In this document: positions 14,101 to 26,919 of the stretch, in pieces
Layout: each line of letters begins with the position of its first letter
How positions within the stretch are numbered: position 1 is the first letter of the stretch
Source of the DNA: Mytilus trossulus
Taxonomy: Eukaryota; Mollusca; Bivalvia; Mytilida; Mytilidae
Length of the DNA: 64,000 nucleotides
Reading direction: 5' to 3'
Assembly (NCBI RefSeq): GCF_036588685.1
Contig: NC_086386.1
Span: 43,261,878-43,325,877, forward strand
Program-made: the position numbers and the translations under genes
Notes under the pieces: generated by a model
Databases searched by the model: none
Seen by the model: the letters and a program-made list of their open reading frames with translations, nothing else
What the model was told of the DNA's origin: nothing

Positions 14101-17100
14101 GGAATTTATTCAGCATCGTATAATCGATATGACTGTAATATGTGCCACTGGACATGAACCTTAATCTTTGTAACATTGTTATACCTAAAAGAATGGGAGA
14201 AAGTTAAGGCAACTTAGCTTACAACTTTTATCTACCACTGTAGAAGAAAGCTAAGTATTAAGAAAATACCTTAGGGTTGCAAGGGCCAAGCATGATAGAA
14301 GGGACCTATTTTTCAAGGTTGATGTGTCCATCATATTACATATGTGGCAACCTTTTGTAAAAGTCTTTTTTCTTCGTTCAACATATAAAGTATTTAAGTT
14401 CCGTTGCCAACTATATATGGAAGTGTTTAACGACCTTGACTGGCTTTTCAGCCCTCGCACGGTCGGCTCGGTGCCCGAAGACGATTGGTGAGCATTTAAA
14501 TATTTTGTGCCGTGGGTCAGGAGCGGGTAGCAAAGGACGCCGAATGGAGGCCGCCATCTTGGTTTTGGTGAGTTGTTTTTGGTTTGTTGACTATTTTGGA
14601 TTTTACTTCTTCACAACGGCTGCTTTCAGGGCCAGTTTGGTCAGCTTGGCAGCCCGCTAACCTCGATGATGGAGTACTGGTAGATGATCTCGGACGTAGT
14701 TCAAAAGATGACAGGAAGCATTATCAGGACCAAAGCCGTGAGGCAGTGAAATGTAGGTCGTATCACCCAACAGCCTAGGATACAGCCCTCGGACGTTAAT
14801 CGGCATGACACTCCCCATAATATACAATGGTTTTGGAGGCATGTTAACGCGGGTACGCCAACTACTACGTCTATCTGTACGGCATGAATTGATTTCTGTC
14901 ATCTTAAGTAGTAAGTCGTTGAACATCTAACTGTATACCCTCATCGAAGATAGCGGGTAAAGGAGAGCTGACCCAGCACGTCCGTTCAGCTGTAAGGACT
15001 GAGACGTGACTGATGAATGCGTTGCCAACTTAGAGTCGACAACTTATAATGTAGAATATCTTTTTTCAATAGAAAATGGTGTTTTCTATTTTTGACTATT
15101 GCAAATTTTTCGAGAATGAATCGAGCAGTCCCTATTCGAATGCAGCATTCACTAGCTTAATAGACATGTTTTTGATAATCTATACCGTGAACCACTGACA
15201 GTGTCTTTAAAGATCCAATGTGCAAAAATGTCAAAAAAGGGGGTACAGAGTATTGTCCCCGCTAAACTGAGGTGTGCATGTTTCAGCTCTGGGGTTCCCA
15301 GTGAAGACATATTTTTTTTTTAAGTTAAAACATTTGAGGTACACAGTTTGTAGAATGAAACAGGAGTTGAGACGCTGATGTTCTTCTTGGTGTATACTCA
15401 AAAATTAACTTAGTCCGAAGTGGTTAGATATGAAATGAAGTCACAAGACGCATGCGAAAATTCGCTGCCTGAAAAGGCAGAGTTGCCCTTCGTACAACTT
15501 TGACACGTAGTCCCTCAATGGCTCAATGATCTAAAGCATACTAACATATCATAAAGTTCACTATTAAAGAAATAACATGAATAATACTTTTAGCCATTAT
15601 AGATTTGTATATGTAAAAATAAAACACAGCAAAGATAGCTTACCTACATACAAAATGACAGGAACTATATTCATAGACAACCGATTACGAGCGACCAAAC
15701 AGGTCATTCTTAAACATATTTTTTCTATTTAGTTCTTCGAGTCTTTCTTTTGCTTTTTCTCTCTCATTTTTTTACGCAAGAGATAACACCTTAACTTTAA
15801 GGTTTAAGATATATATACATATATATGTTTCTGTATTGATCATCAATATGAAATATGGGGTAAACGTCAATGAGACAGCAACCTATCAACATAAATAACC
15901 AATAGATATGTGTTTGGTTTGAATGGAAGCCAGATATATATGCGAGGTTTTTTTTTTCACTCAACGAGATAGCATCTCAACGCCAAAAATGTATTCAAAC
16001 GAACTATGCACTCGGCTACTGTTTTTTTCTTTCTTAAACTCTTTTTAAACCTCTTGCTTGCTCTATTCGGTTTGAGAGATGAAAAACAAAACTATCTATC
16101 AAACGAAAACTGGATCAGGTGAGAAAAAAGCTTCTTGCATTAGTACAAATTATTGCTTCATTGCTTATTTCAGAGTTCGAAGCTTAGTCCGACTCTCAAA
16201 ACTATGTTTGACAATTTTTGGCTACTCCAAAACTATGTTTAATAATTTTCCAGCCGAATGTCAGTAGTTTTCCCCTGGTGCACCAGCTTTTTGTCCCCAT
16301 TATATAGCTGGTCACCATGAAAAAGCAATTAATAATAAAATAGGCTTCAAAGACCAATAATGAATAAATCAATCATTGTATAAATCAGACGTTTTACAAA
16401 CAGATCTTATCCTTATTGAACAAGAATGTATGCATTTGAAATTGAATTTGACAATAGGAATTTATTCAGCATCGTATAATCGATATGACTGTAATATGTG
16501 CCACTGGACATGAACCTTAATCTTTGTAACATTGTTATACCTAAAAGAATGGGAGAAAGTTAAGGCAACTTAGCTTACAACTTTTATCTACCACTGTAGA
16601 AGAAAGCTAAGTATTAAGAAAATACCTTAGGGTTGCAAGGGCCAAGCATGATAGAAGGGACCTATTTTTCAAGGTTGATGTGTCCATCATATTACATATG
16701 TGGCAACCTTTTGTAAAAGTCTTTTTTCTTCGTTCAACATATAAAGTATTTAAGTTCCGTTGCCAACTATATATGGAAGTGTTTAACGACCTTGACTGGC
16801 TTTTCAGCCCTCGCACGGTCGGCTCGGTGCCCGAAGACGATTGGTGAGCATTTAAATATTTTGTGCCGTGGGTCAGGAGCGGGTAGCAAAGGACGCCGAA
16901 TGGAGGCCGCCATCTTGGTTTTGGTGAGTTGTTTTTGGTTTGTTGACTATTTTGGATTTTACTTCTTCACAACGGCTGCTTTCAGGGCCAGTTTGGTCAG
17001 CTTGGCAGCCCGCTAACCTCGATGATGGAGTACTGGTAGATGATCTCGGACGTAGTTCAAAAGATGACAGGAAGCATTATCAGGACCAAAGCCGTGAGGC

Positions 17101-17607
17101 AGTGAAATGTAGGTCGTATCACCCAACAGCCTAGGATACAGCCCTCGGACGTTAATCGGCATGACACTCCCCATAATATACAATGGTTTTGGAGGCATGT
17201 TAACGCGGGTACGCCAACTACTACGTCTATCTGTACGGCATGAATTGATTTCTGTCATCTTAAGTAGTAAGTCGTTGAACATCTAACTGTATACCCTCAT
17301 CGAAGATAGCGGGTAAAGGAGAGCTGACCCAGCACGTCCGTTCAGCTGTAAGGACTGAGACGTGACTGATGAATGCGTTGCCAACTTAGAGTCGACAACT
17401 TATAATGTAGAATATCTTTTTTCAATAGAAAATGGTGTTTTCTATTTTTGACTATTGCAAATTTTTCGAGAATGAATCGAGCAGTCCCTATTCGAATGCA
17501 GCATTCACTAGCTTAATAGACATGTTTTTGATAATCTATACCGTGAACCACTGACAGTGTCTTTAAAGATCCAATGTGCAAAAATGTCAAAAAAGGGGGT
17601 ACAGAGT

Positions 17608-20600
17608 ATTGTCCCCGCTAAACTGAGGTGTGCATGTTTCAGCTCTGGGGTTCCCAGTGAAGACATATTTTTTTTTTAAGTTAAAACATTTGAGGTACAC
17701 AGTTTGTAGAATGAAACAGGAGTTGAGACGCTGATGTTCTTCTTGGTGTATACTCAAAAATTAACTTAGTCCGAAGTGGTTAGATATGAAATGAAGTCAC
17801 AAGACGCATGCGAAAATTCGCTGCCTGAAAAGGCAGAGTTGCCCTTCGTACAACTTTGACACGTAGTCCCTCAATGGCTCAATGATCTAAAGCATACTAA
17901 CATATCATAAAGTTCACTATTAAAGAAATAACATGAATAATACTTTTAGCCATTATAGATTTGTATATGTAAAAATAAAACACAGCAAAGATAGCTTACC
18001 TACATACAAAATGACAGGAACTATATTCATAGACAACCGATTACGAGCGACCAAACAGGTCATTCTTAAACATATTTTTTCTATTTAGTTCTTCGAGTCT
18101 TTCTTTTGCTTTTTCTCTCTCATTTTTTTACGCAAGAGATAACACCTTAATTTTAAGGTTTAAGATATATATACATATATATGTTTCTGTATTGATCATC
18201 AATATGAAATATGGGGTAAACGTCAATGAGACAGCAACCTATCAACATAAATAACCAATAGATATGTGTTTGGTTTGAATGGAAGCCAGATATATATGCG
18301 AGGTTTTTTTTTCACTCAACGAGATAGCATCTCAACGCCAAAAATGTATTCAAACGAACTATGCACTCGGCTACTGTTTTTTTCTTTCTTAAACTCTTTT
18401 TAAACCTCTTGCTTGCTCTATTCGGTTTGAGAGATGAAAAACAAAACTATCTATCAAACGAAAACTGGATCAGGTGAGAAAAAAGCTTCTTGCATTAGTA
18501 CAAATTATTGCTTCATTGCTTATTTCAGAGTTCGAAGCTTAGTCCGACTCTCAAAACTATGTTTGACAATTTTTGGCTACTCCAAAACTATGTTTAATAA
18601 TTTTCCAGCCGAATGTCAGTAGTTTTCCCCTGGTGCACCAGCTTTTTGTCCCCATTATATAGCTGGTCACCATGAAAAAGCAATTAATAATAAAATAGGC
18701 TTCAAAGACCAATAATGAATAAATCAATCATTGTATAAATCAGACGTTTTACAAACAGATCTTATCCTTATTGAACAAGAATGTATGCATTTGAAATTGA
18801 ATTTGACAATAGGAATTTATTCAGCATCGTATAATCGATATGACTGTAATATGTGCCACTGGACATGAACCTTAATCTTTGTAACATTGTTATACCTAAA
18901 AGAATGGGAGAAAGTTAAGGCAACTTAGCTTACAACTTTTATCTACCACTGTAGAAGAAAGCTAAGTATTAAGAAAATACCTTAGGGTTGCAAGGGCCAA
19001 GCATGATAGAAGGGACCTATTTTTCAAGGTTGATGTGTCCATCATATTACATATGTGGCAACCTTTTGTAAAAGTCTTTTTTCTTCGTTCAACATATAAA
19101 GTATTTAAGTTCCGTTGCCAACTATATATGGAAGTGTTTAACGACCTTGACTGGCTTTTCAGCCCTCGCACGGTCGGCTCGGTGCCCGAAGACGATTGGT
19201 GAGCATTTAAATATTTTGTGCCGTGGGTCAGGAGCGGGTAGCAAAGGACGCCGAATGGAGGCCGCCATCTTGGTTTTGGTGAGTTGTTTTTGGTTTGTTG
19301 ACTATTTTGGATTTTACTTCTTCACAACGGCTGCTTTCAGGGCCAGTTTGGTCAGCTTGGCAGCCCGCTAACCTCGATGATGGAGTACTGGTAGATGATC
19401 TCGGACGTAGTTCAAAAGATGACAGGAAGCATTATCAGGACCAAAGCCGTGAGGCAGTGAAATGTAGGTCGTATCACCCAACAGCCTAGGATACAGCCCT
19501 CGGACGTTAATCGGCATGACACTCCCCATAATATACAATGGTTTTGGAGGCATGTTAACGCGGGTACGCCAACTACTACGTCTATCTGTACGGCATAAAT
19601 TGGTTTCTGTCATCTTAAGTAGTAAGTCGTTGAACATCTAACTGTATACCCTCATCGAAGATAGCGGGTAAAGGAGAGCTGACCCAGCACGTCCGTTCAG
19701 CTGTAAGGACTGAGACGTGACTGATGAATGCGTTGCCAACTTAGAGTCGACAACTTATAATGTAGAATATCTTTTTTCAATAGAAAATGGTGTTTTCTAT
19801 TTTTGACTATTGCAAATTTTTCGAGAATGAATCGAGCAGTCCCTATTCGAATGCAGCATTCACTAGCTTAATAGACATGTTTTTGATAATCTATACCGTG
19901 AACCACTGACAGTGTCTTTAAAGATCCAATGTGCAAAAATGTCAAAAAAGGGGGTACAGAGTATTGTCCCCGCTAAACTGAGGTGTGCATGTTTCAGCTC
20001 TGGGGTTCCCAGTGAAGACATATTTTTTTTTTAAGTTAAAACATTTGAGGTACACAGTTTGTAGAATGAAACAGGAGTTGAGACGCTGATGTTCTTCTTG
20101 GTGTATACTCAAAAATTAACTTAGTCCGAAGTGGTTAGATATGAAATGAAGTCACAAGACGCATGCGAAAATTCGCTGCCTGAAAAGGCAGAGTTGCCCT
20201 TCGTACAACTTTGACACGTAGTCCCTCAATGGCTCAATGATCTAAAGCATACTAACATATCATAAAGTTCACTATTAAAGAAATAACATGAATAATACTT
20301 TTAGCCATTATAGATTTGTATATGTAAAAATAAAACACAGCAAAGATAGCTTACCTACATACAAAATGACAGGAACTATATTCATAGACAACCGATTACG
20401 AGCGACCAAACAGGTCATTCTTAAACATATTTTTTCTATTTAGTTCTTCGAGTCTTTCTTTTGCTTTTTCTCTCTCATTTTTTTACGCAAGAGATAACAC
20501 CTTAACTTTAAGGTTTAAGATATATATACATATATATGTTTCTGTATTGATCATCAATATGAAATATGGGGTAAACGTCAATGAGACAGCAACCTATCAA

Positions 20601-23600
20601 CATAAATAACCAATAGATATGTGTTTGGTTTGAATGGAAGCCAGATATATATGCGAGGTTTTTTTTTCACTCAACGAGATAGCATCTCAACGCCAAAAAT
20701 GTATTCAAACGAACTATGCACTCGGCTACTGTTTTTTTCTTTCTTAAACTCTTTTTAAACCTCTTGCTTGCTCTATTCGGTTTGAGAGATGAAAAACAAA
20801 ACTATCTATCAAACGAAAACTGGATCAGGTGAGAAAAAAGCTTCTTGCATTAGTACAAATTATTGCTTCATTGCTTATTTCAGAGTTCGAAGCTTAGTCC
20901 GACTCTCAAAACTATGTTTGACAATTTTTGGCTACTCCAAAACTATGTTTAATAATTTTCCAGCCGAATGTCAGTAGTTTTCCCCTGGTGCACCAGCTTT
21001 TTGTCCCCATTATATAGCTGGTCACCATGAAAAAGCAATTAATAATAAAATAGGCTTCAAAGACCAATAATGAATAAATCAATCATTGTATAAATCAGAC
21101 GTTTTACAAACAGATCTTATCCTTATTGAACAAGAATGTATGCATTTGAAATTGAATTTGACAATAGGAATTTATTCAGCATCGTATAATCGATATGACT
21201 GTAATATGTGCCACTGGACATGAACCTTAATCTTTGTAACATTGTTATACCTAAAAGAATGGGAGAAAGTTAAGGCAACTTAGCTTACAACTTTTATCTA
21301 CCACTGTAGAAGAAAGCTAAGTATTAAGAAAATACCTTAGGGTTGCAAGGGCCAAGCATGATAGAAGGGACCTATTTTTCAAGGTTGATGTGTCCATCAT
21401 ATTACATATGTGGCAACCTTTTGTAAAAGTCTTTTTTCTTCGTTCAACATATAAAGTATTTAAGTTCCGTTGCCAACTATATATGGAAGTGTTTAACGAC
21501 CTTGACTGGCTTTTCAGCCCTCGCACGGTCGGCTCGGTGCCCGAAGACGATTGGTGAGCATTTAAATATTTTGTGCCGTGGGTCAGGAGCGGGTAGCAAA
21601 GGACGCCGAATGGAGGCCGCCATCTTGGTTTTGGTGAGTTGTTTTTGGTTTGTTGACTATTTTGGATTTTACTTCTTCACAACGGCTGCTTTCAGGGCCA
21701 GTTTGGTCAGCTTGGCAGCCCGCTAACCTCGATGATGGAGTACTGGTAGATGATCTCGGACGTAGTTCAAAAGATGACAGGAAGCATTATCAGGACCAAA
21801 GCCGTGAGGCAGTGAAATGTAGGTCGTATCACCCAACAGCCTAGGATACAGCCCTCGGACGTTAATCGGCATGACACTCCCCATAATATACAATGGTTTT
21901 GGAGGCATGTTAACGCGGGTACGCCAACTACTACGTCTATCTGTACGGCATAAATTGGTTTCTGTCATCTTAAGTAGTAAGTCGTTGAACATCTAACTGT
22001 ATACCCTCATCGAAGATAGCGGGTAAAGGAGAGCTGACCCAGCACGTCCGTTCAGCTGTAAGGACTGAGACGTGACTGATGAATGCGTTGCCAACTTAGA
22101 GTCGACAACTTATAATGTAGAATATCTTTTTTCAATAGAAAATGGTGTTTTCTATTTTTGACTATTGCAAATTTTTCGAGAATGAATCGAGCAGTCCCTA
22201 TTCGAATGCAGCATTCACTAGCTTAATAGACATGTTTTTGATAATCTATACCGTGAACCACTGACAGTGTCTTTAAAGATCCAATGTGCAAAAATGTCAA
22301 AAAAGGGGGTACAGAGTATTGTCCCCGCTAAACTGAGGTGTGCATGTTTCAGCTCTGGGGTTCCCAGTGAAGACATATTTTTTTTTTAAGTTAAAACATT
22401 TGAGGTACACAGTTTGTAGAATGAAACAGGAGTTGAGACGCTGATGTTCTTCTTGGTGTATACTCAAAAATTAACTTAGTCCGAAGTGGTTAGATATGAA
22501 ATGAAGTCACAAGACGCATGCGAAAATTCGCTGCCTGAAAAGGCAGAGTTGCCCTTCGTACAACTTTGACACGTAGTCCCTCAATGGCTCAATGATCTAA
22601 AGCATACTAACATATCATAAAGTTCACTATTAAAGAAATAACATGAATAATACTTTTAGCCATTATAGATTTGTATATGTAAAAATAAAACACAGCAAAG
22701 ATAGCTTACCTACATACAAAATGACAGGAACTATATTCATAGACAACCGATTACGAGCGACCAAACAGGTCATTCTTAAACATATTTTTTCTATTTAGTT
22801 CTTCGAGTCTTTCTTTTGCTTTTTCTCTCTCATTTTTTTACGCAAGAGATAACACCTTAACTTTAAGGTTTAAGATATATATACATATATATGTTTCTGT
22901 ATTGATCATCAATATGAAATATGGGGTAAACGTCAATGAGACAGCAACCTATCAACATAAATAACCAATAGATATGTGTTTGGTTTGAATGGAAGCCAGA
23001 TATATATGCGAGGTTTTTTTTTCACTCAACGAGATAGCATCTCAACGCCAAAAATGTATTCAAACGAACTATGCACTCGGCTACTGTTTTTTTCTTTCTT
23101 AAACTCTTTTTAAACCTCTTGCTTGCTCTATTCGGTTTGAGAGATGAAAAACAAAACTATCTATCAAACGAAAACTGGATCAGGTGAGAAAAAAGCTTCT
23201 TGCATTAGTACAAATTATTGCTTCATTGCTTATTTCAGAGTTCGAAGCTTAGTCCGACTCTCAAAACTATGTTTGACAATTTTTGGCTACTCCAAAACTA
23301 TGTTTAATAATTTTCCAGCCGAATGTCAGTAGTTTTCCCCTGGTGCACCAGCTTTTTGTCCCCATTATATAGCTGGTCACCATGAAAAAGCAATTAATAA
23401 TAAAATAGGCTTCAAAGACCAATAATGAATAAATCAATCATTGTATAAATCAGACGTTTTACAAACAGATCTTATCCTTATTGAACAAGAATGTATGCAT
23501 TTGAAATTGAATTTGACAATAGGAATTTATTCAGCATCGTATAATCGATATGACTGTAATATGTGCCACTGGACATGAACCTTAATCTTTGTAACATTGT

Positions 23601-24672
23601 TATACCTAAAAGAATGGGAGAAAGTTAAGGCAACTTAGCTTACAACTTTTATCTACCACTGTAGAAGAAAGCTAAGTATTAAGAAAATACCTTAGGGTTG
23701 CAAGGGCCAAGCATGATAGAAGGGACCTATTTTTCAAGGTTGATGTGTCCATCATATTACATATGTGGCAACCTTTTGTAAAAGTCTTTTTTCTTCGTTC
23801 AACATATAAAGTATTTAAGTTCCGTTGCCAACTATATATGGAAGTGTTTAACGACCTTGACTGGCTTTTCAGCCCTCGCACGGTCGGCTCGGTGCCCGAA
23901 GACGATTGGTGAGCATTTAAATATTTTGTGCCGTGGGTCAGGAGCGGGTAGCAAAGGACGCCGAATGGAGGCCGCCATCTTGGTTTTGGTGAGTTGTTTT
24001 TGGTTTGTTGACTATTTTGGATTTTACTTCTTCACAACGGCTGCTTTCAGGGCCAGTTTGGTCAGCTTGGCAGCCCGCTAACCTCGATGATGGAGTACTG
24101 GTAGATGATCTCGGACGTAGTTCAAAAGATGACAGGAAGCATTATCAGGACCAAAGCCGTGAGGCAGTGAAATGTAGGTCGTATCACCCAACAGCCTAGG
24201 ATACAGCCCTCGGACGTTAATCGGCATGACACTCCCCATAATATACAATGGTTTTGGAGGCATGTTAACGCGGGTACGCCAACTACTACGTCTATCTGTA
24301 CGGCATAAATTGGTTTCTGTCATCTTAAGTAGTAAGTCGTTGAACATCTAACTGTATACCCTCATCGAAGATAGCGGGTAAAGGAGAGCTGACCCAGCAC
24401 GTCCGTTCAGCTGTAAGGACTGAGACGTGACTGATGAATGCGTTGCCAACTTAGAGTCGACAACTTATAATGTAGAATATCTTTTTTCAATAGAAAATGG
24501 TGTTTTCTATTTTTGACTATTGCAAATTTTTCGAGAATGAATCGAGCAGTCCCTATTCGAATGCAGCATTCACTAGCTTAATAGACATGTTTTTGATAAT
24601 CTATACCGTGAACCACTGACAGTGTCTTTAAAGATCCAATGTGCAAAAATGTCAAAAAAGGGGGTACAGAGT
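17608..24672. repeat. Units 9-11 of the array, a homogenised subtype
   Basis: These three consecutive 2355-bp units share GGCATAAATTGGTTTC where all other long units have GGCATGAATTGATTTC, and a one-base-shorter T-run near 18304. Sharing of private variants by neighbours is the pattern expected from unequal crossing-over or local gene conversion. Unit 9 alone carries CTTAATTTTAAGG near 18147. Confidence 0.9.
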
Positions 24673-26095
24673 ATTGTCCCCGCTAAACTGAGGTGTGCAT
24701 GTTTCAGCTCTGGGGTTCCCAGTGAAGACATATTTTTTTTTTAAGTTAAAACATTTGAGGTACACAGTTTGTAGAATGAAACAGGAGTTGAGACGCTGAT
24801 GTTCTTCTTGGTGTATACTCAAAAATTAACTTAGTCCGAAGTGGTTAGATATGAAATGAAGTCACAAGACGCATGCGAAAATTCGCTGCCTGAAAAGGCA
24901 GAGTTGCCCTTCGTACAACTTTGACACGTAGTCCCTCAATGGCTCAATGATCTAAAGCATACTAACATATCATAAAGTTCACTATTAAAGAAATAACATG
25001 AATAATACTTTTAGCCATTATAGATTTGTATATGTAAAAATAAAACACAGCAAAGATAGCTTACCTACATACAAAATGACAGGAACTATATTCATAGACA
25101 ACCGATTACGAGCGACCAAACAGGTCATTCTTAAACATATTTTTTCTATTTAGTTCTTCGAGTCTTTCTTTTGCTTTTTCTCTCTCATTGTTTTACGCAA
25201 GAGATAACACCTTAACTTTAAGGTTTAAGATATATATACATATATATGTTTCTGTATTGATCATCAATATGAAATATGGGGTAAACGTCAATGAGACAGC
25301 AACCTATCAACATAAATAACCAATAGATATGTGTTTGGTTTGAATGGAAGCCAGATATATATGCGAGTTTTTTTTGTTCACTCAACGAGATAGCATCTCA
25401 ACGACAAAAATGTATTCAAACGAACTATGCACTCGGCTACTGTTTTTTTTTCTTTCTTAAACTCTTTTTAAAACCTCTTTCTTGCTCTATTCGGTTTGAG
25501 AGATGAAAAACAAAACTATCTATCAAACGAAAACTAGATCAGGTGAGAAAAAAGCTTCTTGCATTAGTACAAATTATTGCTTCATTGCTTATTTCAGAGT
25601 TCGAAGCTTGGTCCGACTCTCAAAACTATGTTTGACAATTTTTGGCTACTCCAAAACTATGTTTAACAATTTTCCAGCCGAATGTCAGTAGTTTTCCCCT
25701 GGTGCACCAGCTTTTTTCCCCCCATTATATAGCTGGTCGCCATGAAATAGCAACTAAAAGTGGCGTTAAAGACCAATAATGAATAAATCAATCATTGTAT
25801 ATATCAGACGTTTCACACACAGATCTTATCCTTATTGAACAAGAATCTATGCATTTGAAATTGAATTTGACAATAGGAATTTTCCAGCATCGTATAATGA
25901 TGAATCCCGATATGACTGTAATATGTGCCACTGGACATAAACCTTAATCTTTGTAACATTGTAATACTTAAAGAATGGGAGAAAGTTAAAGCAACTTAGC
26001 TTTCAACTTTTATCTACCACTGTAGAAGAAAGCTAAGTATTAAGAAAATACATTAGAGTTTCAAGGGCCAAGCATGATAGAAGGGAACTATTTTG
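24673..26095. repeat. Truncated, diverged last unit at the right array edge
   Basis: Unit 12 follows the consensus to about 25680, then accumulates substitutions and small indels (for example near 25720-25770 and 25880-25910). It stops matching at AGAAGGGAACTATTTT, about 26095. It is clearly more diverged than the internal copies, as expected for an edge repeat that escapes homogenisation. Confidence 0.9.
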
Positions 26096-26919
26096 CATCC
26101 ACAAGTTTTGAATGTAGTACACTAGTCCAATATAGTGTCAAAGTTTTATTTCCAAAAAATTATCAAAACAAATTTAGGATATAATACGGTCAGTTATATA
26201 TTGCGACAAACGACCCTTACACGTATGAAATCTCCCTGTTATACGGACTCAGCGGATTTTTGTTCCCTGGTTGTAATTGTTAAATTGTATAATGTGTTAT
26301 TGTCACAATACTTAAAATTGAAAACAAAATTGTCAAAATTCAATAACTCCCGTAAAAACGTCAAATGAAAATGACGGTGTAATTTGGTCAACTATAGTTA
26401 ATGGAAAGCACTCAAGACAAATGTGTTCAGTTTGTGAAACACCAGTATCAGAAGAGTCGTGTTCACAACGTGTTGTTGCAATACTATTAAACATAATAAA
26501 ATGTCCATAGCTCCTTGTTCGAACGGACGTACGGACGGACACTGCAAATTTCATGGCGCTTTCACAAAAATGAAATCGGGACGTGCTATTTCTTGCACCA
26601 AGAGTGAGGCGATCTATCGTGAGAATTGTTTTTGCAGTAATTCTCATAATGCTTATATAACAAAACTTTATGCAATTCATTTCCAATTCTTAAATAATGT
26701 TTCAGCCGTTCCGGAAAGATACGACAGACCTATCCAACAGATCATGTCATAAGACATTCTCGTAAGATATTAAATCATGTGAGCCCAGATTGTCAGGTCA
26801 TCTAAGTTGATAAAGCTTTATCACAATAATAATAAAAACAAAAATACGATTACACCTCAAGAGTTATATCAGCTCGACAGATTGATACTCGTTCATAAAT
26901 TTACAACAGAAAAATAATT
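26096..26919. other. Spacer between satellite array and GM2A-like gene
   Basis: I see no gene and no strong repeat in this stretch. It must include the promoter and 5' UTR of the gene starting at 26920, but no confident TATA box or initiator can be named. Short ORFs on both strands (about 97 and 117 codons, overlapping head-on) look like chance. Confidence 0.5.

Larger units (their letters stand above)
1..26095. repeat. Tandem array of a 2.36-kb unit, at least 12 copies
   Basis: A near-identical block starting ATTGTCCCCGCTAAACTG recurs at 1, 2357, 4713, 6447, 8184, 10540, 12896, 15252, 17608, 19963, 22318 and 24673. Full units are 2355-2356 bp except units 3 (1734 bp) and 4 (1737 bp), which share one 618-bp deletion. 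Copies differ by only a few substitutions and homopolymer-length changes, which indicates recent amplification or ongoing homogenisation. The first unit begins exactly at the window edge only because I set the phase there; the array probably continues to the left. All six frames hold only ORFs shorter than 90 codons, with no recognised domain. I see no rRNA, snRNA or histone gene in the unit. It is best described as a long-period satellite or tandem segmental repeat. Confidence 0.97.

Noticed and set aside
26333..26752. Head-on overlapping ORFs of 117 (-) and 97 (+) codons between the array and GM2A
   Set aside because: They overlap each other in antisense, have no recognisable domains, and show no start context or neighbouring exon support.
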